Shown piece after piece: positions 1 through 11,675 of a stretch of 64,000 nt of DNA. The notes below the pieces were generated by a model. It was not told the DNA's origin, did no database searches, and worked only from the letters and a program-made list of their open reading frames with translations. Source of the stretch: Gigaspora rosea. Lineage: Eukaryota; Glomeromycota; Glomeromycetes; Diversisporales; Gigasporaceae. Location of the stretch: contig QKWP01001149.1 of NCBI GenBank assembly GCA_003550325.1, positions 99,877-163,876 on the forward strand. The letters are read 5' to 3'. Positions within the stretch are counted from its first letter, which is position 1. Each line of letters begins with the position of its first letter. The position numbers were made by a program, and so were the translations under genes.

Positions 1-475
1 TCAAATAGTAACCCACTTGGTTAGTTTATTTGATTTCTGATTAATTTAAATTTGCATCCAGTTCATTGAGTGAAATACTTGAGAAACACTCTTTATATGT
101 AATTTATTAATGTTATCAAAAATTTATAAATAAAATATACAAAAAGAAGCAAACACAATACATCATAGTAATAATATTAGTATACCAAATATGAAGGCTC
201 ATAATAAAAGTATGAATATTGTTGTGGTAAAATTTGGTATCCTGTGTAATTGGCTATCCAACCTATGGCATAATCGATTTTGCATATTTTGTAGCTATTA
301 ATTAAAATCTAATGTACAGTATATGAAATAACGATACTAGAGTTGGGACCCAAAACCTTTTGACCAAATCTGAAATTTTGGGTTTCAGATTATAGGTTCC
401 GAAACCTCATCTGAAATAGAAACCTCACCGAAACCCAAAACCTTATCCAAAACCTACACGAAACTCTGAAACTCT
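1..475. other. AT-rich intergenic DNA with an A/C-rich low-complexity tail
   Basis: No gene is visible. From about 349 the sequence becomes rich in AAACC and GAAAC words, and the same kind of sequence resumes at 2123-2160. This shows that the element at 484-2114 was inserted into a pre-existing low-complexity repeat. Confidence 0.6.
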
Positions 476-599
476 GCCTAAACTATAGAAGGCGGTGAAA
501 TTATAATGGCAATTTCTACATTTGGCAGTAGAAATTGTTGAAATAATTTCACCAAAATTTTTTTAAGATTGTGATGCCGAATCAAATTTCAATTGTTGA

Positions 600-760
600 A
601 ATTAATTTACATACAAAAATTAAATCAACAGTTGAAATTAAATCAACCGTTAAAATTAAATCAACAGTTGAAAGTAATCAATAGTTGAAATTAAATCAAT
701 GGTTGAAATTAAATCATCTGTTGAAATTAAATCAACAGTTGAATTTAAAATTAACAGTTT
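600..760 (+). repeat. Subterminal tandem repeat, about 19-bp unit
   Basis: About eight imperfect copies of the word ATCAACAGTTGAAATTAA follow each other. The inverted counterpart is at about 1945-2070, at the other end of the same element, so the repeats are symmetrical about the transposon. Confidence 0.7.
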
Positions 761-1490
761 AAGGGTTCTCAAGCATTTTTCTCAAAGTGATTAGTTAATT
801 AAGGAGATCATGCACAAGTACTACAATTAATTGAAGTAATACTAATAGCAGTTTTATCAAAAGATTTTGTTGCAAAACGCGGTTATTAAATTCTAGTACA
901 ACTATTATAGTTTCTGATCATCTTTTTTAGTTATTGTGATAATAAAATTGATTGGCTAAATAATTTATTTTTCACAATTAAAAATTCTATATGCCAAGTC
1001 TGGAAGTTATAATCTAAATGCTCAAAGTTTTATTTTTTTTTTGTTATAGCTAAGATATCTAGAGTTATGGCCGTTGTTTGTACTTTATTTGGAATCAAAA
1101 CCCAAACTCCCACATTAATTAAGTTTTGGAATCAGGCTTTCTATTTTATTTGGGACCAAAAATTTAATAATGTAGCTGCACAATGCTGTTGACAAGCTTA
1201 ACAAAATTTTAGTATGATATTTGATTTAACTACAAATCGACATATGATACTGTATGCAGTTAAGGCTGATTTGGTACTATTGTGATAAAACAATTGTTAA
1301 ATTGTGATGACATTCTTGATCATAACTTGCTCATCAAGATATTAGTAGATTATATTAGAAGTTTTAAAAAATGAATGTTTTAACAGTTTATTAATACTAA
1401 CTAATAAATTATTTACATCCTAGCCTATATGGTACAGTATTATATAATATAATTAATCAAGTATAAAATTTTAATAATATATTGTGTTTA

Positions 1491-1556
1491 TTCAATATTT
1501 TATAATTAGAAGTTAAATTTGTATTCAATATTTTATAATTAGAAGTTAAATTTGTA
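1491..1556 (+). repeat. 33-bp tandem duplication
   Basis: The unit beginning TTCAATATTTTATAATTAGA occurs twice without a break (1491-1523 and 1524-1556). It is internal to the hAT-like element and does not encode anything recognisable. Confidence 0.85.
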
Positions 1557-2122
1557 TAGAATTTTTTTAATTTTAATTATTTAATCGCATCTAAAAGTTT
1601 AACTTATTCAGGTATTAGAAGCATTTTATATGAGAATGGAGTTGTAAATAGCATTAGTAAAATTATAAAAATATATATACATATTTTTGAATACTTAAAT
1701 CAAGCGATATATCAATAGACAAAACTGGTAATATCAGAAATAAATCAAACAAAAAATGAGGCATAACTTAAACTTGGAATACTTAAAATAATCCTTTGAA
1801 AGCCCGTTTAATATAAAATGCGAATCATACCACAATGTCATGTGAAATAACCAATAAAAGAACAGTATTTGTTCACTTCTCAGATAACATACACTACATT
1901 GCACCCCATTTCTGGTACAGCCAAATTAATTTTAATAATTAAATTATTTCAACAGTTGAATTAATTTTGACATTTAATTTAATTTCAACTGTTGAATTAA
2001 TTTTGACTATTAAATTAATTTCAACTGTTGAAAATAATTTCAGTTTCAACAGTTGAATTTAATTTTCAACCTTTGAAATTTACAAAATTAAAATTAATTT
2101 CACCACCATCTATAGCCTAAAC

Positions 2123-2722
2123 CTCTCACACTCTATCTGAAACTTTTCAAAACCTTAAATTATTAAATTTTTAATTTTGTATAGTGTACACAATTAAGGT
2201 TTAATTAATGTACTGTATACCATTTATGATGAAATGTATAGGAAAATTTATTAGAAATAATTGATTTAGAAAATAGTGCTTTTTTAAAATATAGATGATA
2301 ATAAATTGCAGAAGATTTAGATAATAAAGATTGGTTAAATGATTTTATTCAAGATTTAGAAGATTAAGTAGAATACAATCTAAATAAAATAGTACAAAAA
2401 GGCTATAGTTTTATTTCACATTAATCAAAACAAACCAAACAGTGGTTGTGTTAGAGTTAGAATTAGTTTAGGACAAGGTTGGCAACCTATATATATCCTG
2501 TGCTTTTCACTGGACACTGGACATTTCTGAATTGTCCAGTATATGTCCAGTATATGTCAATGTTCAGTGATATATTTATAAAAAAAAAATTTAGAAAATA
2601 AACTAAAAAAATTAGCTAGAGTAGTGTGATGTTAATATAATAAATATTAATGTAATTCTATTTGAATTTCTCAATTAAGTTATCTACTCTAATTCTAATA
2701 GTCAAAAATTCAAAACTATGCC
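2123..2722. other. Intergenic, no gene seen
   Basis: AT-rich sequence between two hAT-like elements. About 2505-2570 contains repeated words of the type TGTCCAGTATA, similar to the interior of the MITE at 32126-32448, so an old degraded copy may be present. No supported reading frame. Confidence 0.45.
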
Positions 2723-2730
2723 CTTTATCC

Positions 2731-3386
2731 CAGTGAAAAAGATATGAAATTTTTTTTTGTTCTTCAGGAACATAAAATATTAAATTTATGTTCCCAAAAA
2801 ATTTTTAAGGTTCTTATAATAATGATAAAATTAATAAATATTCACTCTCACTCTCTCTCCCTCTCTCTTTTTCTCTCTTTCTTTTTCTCTCTCTCTCTCT
2901 TTCTCTTTCTCACACACACTCTCTTTCTCATACACACTCTCTTTCTCATACACACTCTCTTTCTTACTCTCTTATTTACTCATTCTCACTCTCTTTTACA
3001 CACTCTCTCTCATACTCTCTCTCTAACTATTTCTCACTTTTTTTCTCACTCTCTTACTCTCTCACCCTTTCAGTCTCACTCTCACACTCTTTTACTCTCA
3101 CACTCTCACTCTCTTACTCTCACTCACTCTTATTCACTCCTACTCTCACTCTCACTCTCACTCTAATTTCTTACTCTCACTTACTCTCTCTCTCTCTAAC
3201 TCACTCTTACTCTCACTCTCTAAAAGAAGCATGTCACACCAAAAAAACTATCACTATAGGGAACACAAATTATAACTTTTATGTTCCCACTTTGTTCCTA
3301 AAAGGGAACATGAATTCTAAATTTAGTGATCCTAAATTTTTTTAAATGTTCCTGGGAACACTGGGAACATTAAATCTTTAACACTG
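2731..3386. mobile_element. hAT-like MITE with a CT-repeat core
   Basis: The left end is CAGTGAAAAAGATATGAA and the right end, reverse-complemented, is CAGTGTTAAAGATTTAATG. The flanking 8-mers are CTTTATCC (2723-2730) and CTTGATCC (3387-3394), a 7/8 match that reads as an aged TSD. Inside, subterminal GGAACAT/ATGTTCC words border a long (CT)n-like tract. The same plan (CAGTGTT end, GTTCTC-type subterminal words, CT core, 8-bp TSD) is seen at 8566-9652 and 9833-11112, so this is a divergent member of that family. Confidence 0.65.
2845..3220. repeat. CT-rich microsatellite
   Basis: A nearly uninterrupted pyrimidine tract of CTCT, CTTT and CTCA words that forms the core of the MITE at 2731-3386. 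Open frames across it are a by-product of the biased composition. Confidence 0.9.
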
Positions 3387-3394
3387 CTTGATCC

Positions 3395-4206
3395 TAATGT
3401 TAAATTTTATTAATCGATCAATTTTTATATATTCTAATATGTACATAATTACAGTACTTTCACTTCATAAACATCTTAGTTCACAAACATAAATTTACAG
3501 ACATGTTATTTTACAAAAGAATTGCTCTGCAGACAATTCATTTTGACGATATGTTTAAGACGAGTTTTCGGTGAATTAATTATCAGTAAAATTAGCTCAG
3601 ATGTAAATTAATTGTCCATGAACTAATATGTCTATGAACAATTACTCAATAATCATCTTACGTATTTATGTTAGTTTCCCACGTTAGATCACATTCTTCG
3701 GGTACGACCAATCAAAAAACGTTAAAGCGCACAGACCCGAAATTCCCACAATTATTTCTGTTTAGAGTTTCCAAAATCGGTTGCAGCCAATCAAAAACGT
3801 TTAAAAGAACAAACTCAGAATTAGGTGGTATAGAAGATAAAATTCCATCAATAATTCGGGTTATTGATGGATCAGTAAATAACATACGTCAATCCCCGAA
3901 TGACGGAATCGATTATCGACGCATAACATATGTACATATAAGGTCAAGTTAAATCCGTATGGGTAAAATAAAATACCGTATTCCGTTTGCCAAAGTATCA
4001 CTCATGCATTGTACCACTATAAAATATCTTTAAGCTTAATTTGTAAAACAAAAACCGGAGTATTTTGCGAATGGAATACTATATACTGTGACTCATAAAA
4101 ATCATGCGCTTACAGTGCTGCTTATGTGATAAGAAACAAGTATAAACGATGAGAAAAAGATATGCCTATCAAATTAGCATATTCATCTTTATTCTCATAT
4201 TATAAA
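3395..4206. other. P450 copy A upstream region
   Basis: No gene is supported up to about 3920. From about 3930 (words such as ACATATAAGGTCAAG and GTATGGGTAAAAT) the sequence matches DNA upstream of P450 copies B (about 27750) and C (about 42476), and the orphan segment at about 56335. Compared with B and C, copy A lacks a stretch of a few hundred bases between the shared TATA-like block and the start codon. Confidence 0.6.
4013..4028 (+). promoter_or_regulatory. Conserved TATA-like block upstream of P450 copies
   Basis: The 16-mer ACCACTATAAAATATC is found here and, with at most one change, at 27829-27844 (copy B), about 42551-42566 (copy C) and 56399-56414 (orphan duplicate). Conservation through the duplication and the TATAAAA word make it a possible core promoter. 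Its distance to the ATG differs between copies, so this is only a suggestion. Confidence 0.25.
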
Positions 4207-6085
4207 ATGAATTATTATTTAATTGTAGTTTTTGCGTTTGTTGGTTACGTCTTATACAAGTGTTATATTTATCCTTTATATTTATCACCATTACGTAAAA
4301 TTCCTGGTCCACCTGTTAATAATTTTATTCTTGGACATTTTGCCTCATTTTTAAATCAAGAAGTAGGTGAAGCTCATAATTACTTAGCAAAAAAATATGG
4401 TGGAATAGCTAGGTATCATGGCTTATTTAACAAACCTCATATATTGATTTCCGATCCAAAACTCGTCCAACAAGTACTGGTAAATCATTGTTATGATTAT
4501 CCAAAGTTTTTCGCAAACAGAACTTTGGCAAAGAAATTTTTTGGTGGTGGTATTATAATTGCTGAAGGAGATTCACATAAACGACAAAGAAAGATGATGA
4601 ATCCTTCATTCGCTTTTGCTAATGTCAAGGTATCCTTTTTACGATCATTAATATTATAACTGTTAGAAAACTTAATCTTTACAATTATATTTAATTATTA
4701 TGATTTCAGGAAATGGTTCCAACATTTGTTCAAGCTGGTCATAAAGTAAAAGATATCTGGATCAAACAAATTGGGAATAAGAAAGAGGAAAGAATTAGTG
4801 TCACTGCAATAATTCAAAAGATAACTTTAGATGTTATTGGCCTTGTTGGTATGTAGTATGTATTTCTCTACACGTTAGATCTTGCAATTTTTTTTAATCA
4901 TAGTTGTAATCTAATTGCACATTTAATAGGGTTTAGTTACGAATTCAATTCTACTACTTCAGATTCTGAATTAGCTAAAGCATATAGAAAATTATTTGGT
5001 CGTAATCCTTCGCCTTTATTCGTGGCTTTTTCCAACATCCTACCGTTTATCAGGAAACTTCCAATTACTATTAATAACCAATTTTATGATTCAATTAAAA
5101 CCATCAATAATATTTCTGAGAAACTAGTTGCTGAGCAAAAAAATGCACCTATTCGAGGAAAAGATTTATTGTCTTTATTAGTAAAAGAAAATGAAAGCCT
5201 ACCTGTTTATGAACAATTAACTCATGAGGAATTAGTTAGTCAGGTAAAAAATTTATTTAAATTATATGTACTGCATGATTTATTAAATCTATTTAAATTC
5301 TAAATTTATCAAATTTCAAGGTTATGATATTACTTGCAGCTGGACACGAAACAACTAGTACTACACTATCTTGGGCATTATACTTTCTCGCAAAATATCC
5401 TGATATTCAGGATCGTCTTCGTAAAGAAGTGCTTGACGTATTTACTGATCGTAATCATTTTCCGACTATTGATGAAATTGACAAATTGAAATATTTAGAA
5501 TGTATCTTTAAAGAAACTTTAAGGATCGTTCCCCCGGGTATAGTCAATATTACTGAAATTCAATTATTCAATTTATTTGCCTCTAATTTATTCTACTCTT
5601 TATTTATGAATTAAAAGTGATTGAACTCCCTCGTTATAATTTAAAAGATGAAATTATGAACGGTTACGTTATTCCAAAGGTATTTTACTAAATAGTTTTT
5701 CATAATTCAATTTATTTTATATAAATATAGCATAGAACTTTAAAATTTTTTGTTTTAGGGTACACCATTGATGATTTCTATATACGCGATCCATCATGAC
5801 CCTTCAATTTGGGGTGATGATGCCGAAAATTTTAACCCATCTCGGTGGCTTGATCCAGAAATAAAATCAAAAATATCAAATACTCATTTCTTACCTTTTG
5901 GTGCTGGTCCAAAAAATTGCTTAGGATTGAAAATGGCGCATTTGGAACTTAAATCTATCTTATCGGTGATTATTAGAAATTTTGAATTTAGATTAGTGGA
6001 AGGTTTTACTTTTAAAAAGAAACTTTTTGGATTCTCTAAACCCATCCCCGGAATTGATTTATTTGTTTCAAAAGTGAATTATTAA
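4207..6085 (+). CDS. Cytochrome P450 monooxygenase, copy A (six exons)
   Basis: Haem-thiolate monooxygenase, probably bound to the endoplasmic reticulum; substrate unknown. Exons: 4207-4629, 4710-4848, 4930-5243, 5321-5537, 5618-5679, 5759-6085. They join in frame to 493 aa, a normal P450 length; all introns are GT...AG and 77-81 nt. An N-terminal hydrophobic anchor (about residues 2-17) precedes the proline hinge IPGPP (32-36). The I-helix oxygen-activation motif AAGHETT is at 298-304, the K-helix ExxR at 357-360 (ETLR), the meander FNPSRW at about 410-415, and the haem loop FGAGPKNCLG at 432-441, with the proximal ligand Cys439. The ATG at 4207 is chosen because it is conserved in all three paralogues; an in-frame ATG at 4162 is not. 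AATAAA-like words follow the stop codon. All key residues are present, so it is probably functional. Confidence 0.9.
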
Positions 6086-7070
6086 ATCTTTTCTTAAATA
6101 AAATAACTGTTGTTTTCGTATAAATAAAATTTCTTGTCTTTACAACCAGTTTAATCAATCACATCAAAATGTTGTAAATTGATTTTGTCTTTATTAAAAT
6201 TATAAATATTTTTAATTAACCGCAATTTTCAGATTGCTGAATTTTTTAGTTAATTATATATTTTTATAGATTGAACCAATTTGAATTATTTTACTTATTA
6301 CTATTTTACTAAACAGCTTTATATAGTAATAAAAAATTAAAAGTTATTCAAAGTTTTAATAAACAATCATGCTATAATTATTATTATAAAAAATACATGA
6401 TATTTGGCTGGAATAATCTCTAGTTTAGCAGTATTGGTGACCAAGCAATAAAAGGTTTCCTACGTTATTACTGTATATGTCGTAGGTGGGAATGGAATTT
6501 AAGTGGATTTGGAATTTCCTATTTAAATTAGAGTTAAAGTGTACATATGATAAAATCAACCCAAAATAGAGGTTTATATATAAATCCCGAATCCACTTTA
6601 CAATATATATATACTAGCATCACCCGGTGTAAAACTTATCTACATCATAAATTTAATGTATTTTAAATCTTGTTTATTATATTTATTTAATAGGTCAATT
6701 ACATTTGTCAGTAATGTCGTGACATCCGATCATGCATAATCTCGATGTACGAAGCTTAGCAGTGTTAAAGTCGGATGAGGTAAAATAACGTATGATTTTA
6801 GCTTCGCAGTTTCTATGTTATTCAGAAAGTATAAAAAAAAAGTTGTTTCGCTCTTCTTAAAGACAATCTTCGGATTATCGATAGTAAAACTCAGACTATA
6901 TTAATGCAAAAGCTATTTTATTACTAAATCGGATTAAATCACCAAGTCATGCCTCTGGCGAACTGCTTCTTGTCATCATTTGCAACGTATTGATAAAATA
7001 TTGTCCATTTTTTCCCGTAACATATTTTAAACTTATACTGGCTTTCAGTTTTTTGTAAGTATATAATAAG
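6086..7070. other. Duplicated 3' flank of P450 A, then AT-rich intergenic
   Basis: About 6086-6600 is closely similar to DNA after copies B (30099-30580) and C (45735-46230), including the word AGCAATAAAAGGTTTCCTAC. From 6600 to 7070 the sequence is unique within the window and no gene is seen. Confidence 0.6.
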
Positions 7071-7074
7071 AATT

Positions 7075-7272
7075 GTTGCAGCTGATGCTGAAATTTCGAC
7101 CTATTTTGATACAAATTTTTTAAAAAATTTTGGGGTACTGTAATTTTGTCCGCTTTTTTTTTAGGATTGGGTTAGGGTTTAGGGATAGAATTTATTATTA
7201 AAGAGTATATGTGGATTTTAGCAGGGCATATATTTTCATATCGCGACCCCAAATTTCAGCATCAGCTGTGAC
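7075..7272. mobile_element. MITE with GCTGATGCTGAAA inverted ends
   Basis: The left end GCAGCTGATGCTGAAATTT is mirrored at the right end as AAATTTCAGCATCAGCTGTG. The interior contains GGGTTAGGGTTTAGGG. A similar element with related ends is at about 34992-35206. The TSD is not clear, so the superfamily is not assigned. Confidence 0.6.
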
Positions 7273-7299
7273 ACTTATTAATAATTACATTTATATTTG

Positions 7300-8045
7300 C
7301 AATGATCTTTTTCATTGATATTTATAAAGATAATTCTTTTATTGCTTCATCTTTTTTTTTTTTTTATACACTTTATTGAGCAAGAATATGACATCGTGAC
7401 TCATGAAATTCGTTATAATGAATGTCTAAATACTAATAAATTCTGATCTTCAGTGTAACCCGAAATTCAAGCTAAACCTTTAAGGTTCTTTATATTAGCG
7501 TAACAGAAGAACTGATCATGCCTAAACAAGATAGGAATAACTTGAGGGATGCAAGTTTGTTATGTCGAAAATTTTACGAAATAATCTGTGCCACCACCAG
7601 GTTGAACATGACGGTCATGAAAAAACCTGGAAAAGATAAATTTGTTTTTTTTTTTTTTTAAAAAAAAAAAATTTAGTAATTATCTTCATATTAGATTCGG
7701 GTTACGGGTTAGACAAGACACCCAACTAGATTCTGCTGTTGCCGAAAAACAAATGCGGATGTGTTCTACGCGGGGAATGCAAAAAATATTAATTATATTG
7801 TTAAAATATATATGAATATTCGAATGTATTCCTTTAATGTATGAAAAGTTAGCATTTAATATTTAGTGATTCATTTTTATTCGTGTTTATTTATTTTTTT
7901 AAATTTTTTACTTTATTATTATTACTATTATTTTCGCTTTTTTTTTTTATTAATTGATAAATGGATAGCGGTTCTAAAATGACAAATGACATTTCACGAT
8001 TCACGAATAACAATTCCAATTGAGAATAAACATAAATTCAGAATT
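7300..8045 (+). repeat. Segment duplicated at 33100-33845
   Basis: Long stretches align with 33100-33845, inside a hAT-like element. Shared words include GATGCAAGTTTGTTATGT, GGTCATGA and AATGCGGATGT. No convincing reading frame is conserved between the two copies. It may be the source of sequence captured by the transposon, or a copy of another repeat. Confidence 0.6.
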
Positions 8046-8557
8046 AAAATTCGTAGATCTTATTTTGAAGACGTATTATTATCAAATAAGAGATGTACAA
8101 ATTTTACTTATTTTTTAATTAAAATTTGAATACGCGATCTTCATTATTACAAATTATTTTATCAGTCATTGTTAATCGATGCTGCTTCTAATATCGTTTT
8201 ATTATTATTAAATAGTTTATTGATCTGCATAATAAAAAAATTTTTACTTATTTCGTCACCATTTCATTTTCCGATTCAAAATTTTGATACACAAATAACA
8301 TTTTTTTAAACTCTTATTTATGTCCTAAATACGCCTAGATCTATTTGTCTGGCTACTAAAGGCTACTAATGACATCTGACGAATACGTAAGTTAGAATAG
8401 AATGTACAAAGTACAAACTTCATGCATAAATATATTAATCAATATAGAGTTACTTTATTTGATTGATGCATTATAAATATCTAATCCGGATATAACCGTT
8501 ATCCTTTTATTTGAATAGGATATAAAACCGGTTATTAGATTTTTTTAAAGGTTACAA
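8046..8557. other. AT-rich intergenic, no gene seen
   Basis: No coding signal, RNA gene or clear repeat was recognised in this stretch. Confidence 0.5.
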
Positions 8558-8565
8558 CCTTGGGG

Positions 8566-8730
8566 CAGTGTTGGAAATCTGTTTTGAAATTTATGTTCTC
8601 ATGAGAACATGTTTATTTAATTTAATGTTCTCAAAAGTTTTTTTATGTTCTCAATTAGAAAAAAATTTTTTTCTCTCTTTCTCTTTCTCTTTCTCTTTTC
8701 TTTCTCTCTTTCTTTTTTTCTCGCTCTTTT

Positions 8731-8761
<31 letters not shown>

Positions 8762-9652
8762 TTTTTTCTCTCTCACACTCTTCTTCACTCTTTCTTACAC
8801 TTTCTTACTCTTTCTCACTCTTTCTCACTCTTATTTTCTTTCTCTCATTATCTTTCTCACACTTATAATTTTATACTTTTAGCTATTCTTTTATTTTTAT
8901 TTTTAATTAATATATGTAAAAATTATTAATGAAAAATATAATTTATTTAAAAAACTATATAACAAAAGCTAAGTTATTCATAATAATAAGGTTATAACTT
9001 CATACATATATTTTTAAAAATTAATATTTGAGGTTTTTTTATATATTGTTGGAGATGTTATTGGCTTGGCTCAGCTTATATATTTAGGTTTTAAATAAGC
9101 TATTAATATCTCTCAAATATTTGAATAAATAAGTAAATATAATATATATTCTTTTTTACTATAGTAAATTTATAGATTCAAAATTTTTTTACTATAAATT
9201 TTTAAGACATAGTACTAAAGCTTAAAATCATATTAACTAAAGATTTGTTAAGTAATTTTCTTATAAAAATTATTATTATAGTGAGTTTAGCTCTCTAAAA
9301 TTTATGATACTTAATGTATATCAAAGTTTATATAATAAGGGCTATATTGCACCAAACTAGAAATAAATAAACCAATAAACTATATTATCTAAAATTTTTA
9401 TGATTCAAGAACAACTAAATTGTTCTCTATTTTAACTACTAACAATTAAATCTTTATAAGCTAAACTAATTTAAATTGCTATATTAATAAAAATGATTTG
9501 TTATTATTTTATATATTTATATAGAGAACATATTTTTCAAACTTAATGTTCTCAAAAAAAATTTAATAGAGAACATCTTAAATTTTGTAAATGTTCTCAG
9601 ATTAAAAGTAATGTTCTCATGAGAACATGAGAACATAAGATTTCCAACACTG
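8566..9652 (+). mobile_element. hAT-like non-autonomous element, CT-cored family, first of an inverted pair
   Basis: It begins CAGTGTTGGAAATCTG and ends with the inverse AGATTTCCAACACTG. It is flanked by the perfect 8-bp TSD CCTTGGGG (8558-8565 and 9653-9660), the hallmark of hAT elements. Next to each end are copies of ATGTTCTCATGAGAACAT-type palindromic words, likely transposase-binding sites. A CT-rich tract occupies about 8670-8860. No transposase is encoded. Confidence 0.85.
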
Positions 9653-9660
9653 CCTTGGGG

Positions 9661-9824
9661 TCGTCTAAAGCCAGGTGCGTTTACGTGATATAAAGCCAAT
9701 CAAATCGTAAAATTTGATCTTTACGGATCAGCCCGACGAGAAAAAAACAAAGAAAAAAAGTGAAAAATGCTGAAAATAAGGTTATTCCATATAGAGTACC
9801 AGTTTCCTGCTTTATCTGAGTATT
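9661..9824. other. Unique spacer between two inverted hAT-like elements
   Basis: About 165 bp of non-repetitive DNA separates the element at 8566-9652 from its inverted relative at 9833-11112. No gene seen. Confidence 0.6.
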
Positions 9825-9832
9825 GTCGTGCC

Positions 9833-11112
9833 CAGTGTTGGAAATCTTATGTTCTCATGTTCTCATGAGAACTTCATTTTCAATCTGAGAACATTTACAA
9901 AATTTAAGATGTTCTCTACTAAATTTTTTTTGAGAACATTAAGTTTGAAAAATATGTTCTCTATGTAAATATATAAAATAATAAAAATCATTTTTATTAA
10001 TATAGCAGTTTAAAATAATTAAGCTCATAAATATTTAATTGTTAGTTAGTTGAAATAGAGAGCAATTTAGTTGTTTTTGAATCATAAAAAATTTTCGATA
10101 ACAAAGCTTATTGGTTTATCTATTTCAAGTTTGGTGCATTATAGCCCTTATATATATAATGTTATAAATTTTAGAGAGCTAAACTCACTATATTAATAAA
10201 TTTTATAAGAAAATTACTTAACAAATCTTTAGTTATTATAATTTTAAACTTTAGTGTTATATCTTAAAATTGTATAGTAAGAAATTTTTGAGTCTATAAA
10301 TTCACTATAGAAAAAAGAATAGTATATTATATTACTATAGTGCACTGACCAAAAAATCCAGGATCTTATACAAAATACCCATCAAAAAACTTACAAAAGA
10401 TCTGGTATTTTATATGGCAGCAGGTATGGCCACAAGAAAAAAAATTTTAAACATTTACACAAAAAGCAATCTAAAAAATTTAAAAAAATTTATATTTAAT
10501 TAATAGAGATCTTGTGCTTTGCACTGGGTATTTTGCAATGGGATATTGAAAAAGAGGGGTACTTTGGTCAGTGCACTATGGCACTTATTTATTTAAACAT
10601 TTGAGAAATATTAATAGCTTATTTAAAAACTTAATATATAAACTGAGACAAGCCAATAACATCAACAACAATATATAAAAAACCTCAAATATTAATTTTT
10701 TAAAAAATTTACATATAAAGTTATAATCTTATTATTATGAATAACTTAGCTTTGATTATGTAGTTTGTTAAATAATTTATATTTTTTATTTTTAAATATA
10801 TTAATTAAAATAAAAATTAAAAAATAACTAAAGTATAAAAGTAAAACTGTGAGAAAGAGAATAAGAGAAAAAAATAAGAGTAAAAAAGAGTAAGATAAAG
10901 TGAGAAAGAGTGAGGGAGAGAGTAAAAGAGAGAGAGGAAGAGAGAAAGTGAGAGAAAAGAGAAAGAAAAAGAAAGAGAGAAAGAAAAGAGAAAAAGAGAG
11001 TAAAAAAAAAATTTTTTTTCTAATTGAGAACATAAAAAAATTTTTGAGAACATTAAATTCAATAAACATGTTCTCATGAGAACATAAATTTCAAAACAGA
11101 TTTCCAATACTG
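9833..11112 (-). mobile_element. hAT-like non-autonomous element, CT-cored family, inverted second copy
   Basis: The ends are CAGTGTTGGAAATCT (left) and the inverse of CAGTATTGGAAATCTG (right). The perfect 8-bp TSD GTCGTGCC lies at 9825-9832 and 11113-11120. The TSD differs from that of its neighbour, so the two copies inserted independently. The pyrimidine tract is on the minus strand (about 10840-11010), so the element is reversed relative to 8566-9652. It is interrupted by a smaller palindromic element at about 10337-10580. Confidence 0.85.
10337..10580. mobile_element. Nested MITE with GTGCACTGACC inverted ends
   Basis: The ends read ATAGTGCACTGACCAAA and its inverse TTTGGTCAGTGCACTAT. 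The sister element at 8566-9652 lacks this stretch at the corresponding position, so it is a later insertion. No coding capacity. The TSD is short and cannot be fixed with certainty. Confidence 0.7.
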
Positions 11113-11144
11113 GTCGTGCCCTTGTTTTCAGTGTAACCTATTTG

Positions 11145-11345
11145 TACTTTACAGTACCTTCTGGGACTATAAAGTCTTTTGATATTCGAAGTGCAGGTGA
11201 ATTTTTGCAGCACCAATCAGAATTTGACCCATACTTTGCAGTAATCTAATCAATAACTTAAAGTACTTTAGAGTATTTACATAGTGAAATTAAAGTACTT
11301 TAAAGTATTTACATAGCAAGATTAAAGTACTTACATGGTAAATTC
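11145..11345 (+). repeat. Short tandem repeats around AAAGTACTTTA
   Basis: About three copies of a roughly 32-bp unit containing TTAAAGTACTTTAAAGTATTTACATAG. A related family of GGTACTTTACAGTA-type repeats is at 21300-21460. No coding potential. Confidence 0.65.
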
Positions 11346-11673
11346 AGAAAATGACAAGTTGCCACTCTACAATTCAGCATTTGTGTAATATCAGAATAGA
11401 AAAAGCATAGTGAATTTGGTGAACAGTTTTATATGATTCAGTTATTCTATAGTGCAACGAAACTATTCAATCATATATTCTACAATATGTTGGAACAAAG
11501 GGTTCGGATATTAACACAAAATGAACTAAGTTTGTCTAAGACAACCAGTCAAATTAATGTATTTACTTTAATAATGGTTCACTAAAGTTACTTGTAGTAC
11601 ATAGAACCTACAGTACAACTTTTTTATTTTTATTTAATAAAGCAACGTTATAAAATCAACTTAGTGAATATTG
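11346..11673. other. Intergenic, no gene seen
   Basis: No reading frame, RNA gene or structured repeat recognised. Confidence 0.5.
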
Positions 11674-11675
11674 TA

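Larger units (their letters stand above)
484..2114. mobile_element. Non-autonomous hAT-like DNA transposon, 1.63 kb
   Basis: The ends are inverted repeats: TATAGAAGGCGGTGAAATT at 484 and, read from the other end, TATAGATGGTGGTGAAATT at 2114 (17 of 19 match). The 8 bp on each side, GCCTAAAC at 476-483 and at 2115-2122, are identical, as expected for a target-site duplication. An 8-bp TSD and a TA-rich 5' terminus fit the hAT superfamily. There is no transposase reading frame inside, so the element must have been mobilised in trans. Subterminal repeats built on CAACAGTTGAAATTAAAT lie at about 600-760, with their reverse complement at about 1945-2070. Such subterminal repeats are typical transposase-binding sites in hAT elements. 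Confidence 0.8.

Noticed and set aside
2744-3166. 140-codon Ser/Leu/His-rich open frame
   Set aside because: It is a by-product of the CT-rich microsatellite, which lacks stop codons in this frame.
3668-3952. 94-codon frame upstream of P450 A
   Set aside because: No recognisable family. It overlaps duplicated promoter DNA whose frames are not kept in the other copies, and contains an internal AATCAAAAACGTTTAAA-type repeat.
8568-8929. Phe/Ser/Leu-rich open frames in two phases
   Set aside because: CT-tract composition inside a delimited transposon; not conserved in phase with the sister element.
10746-11107. Phe/Ser/Leu-rich minus-strand frames
   Set aside because: Same pyrimidine tract in the inverted sister transposon.
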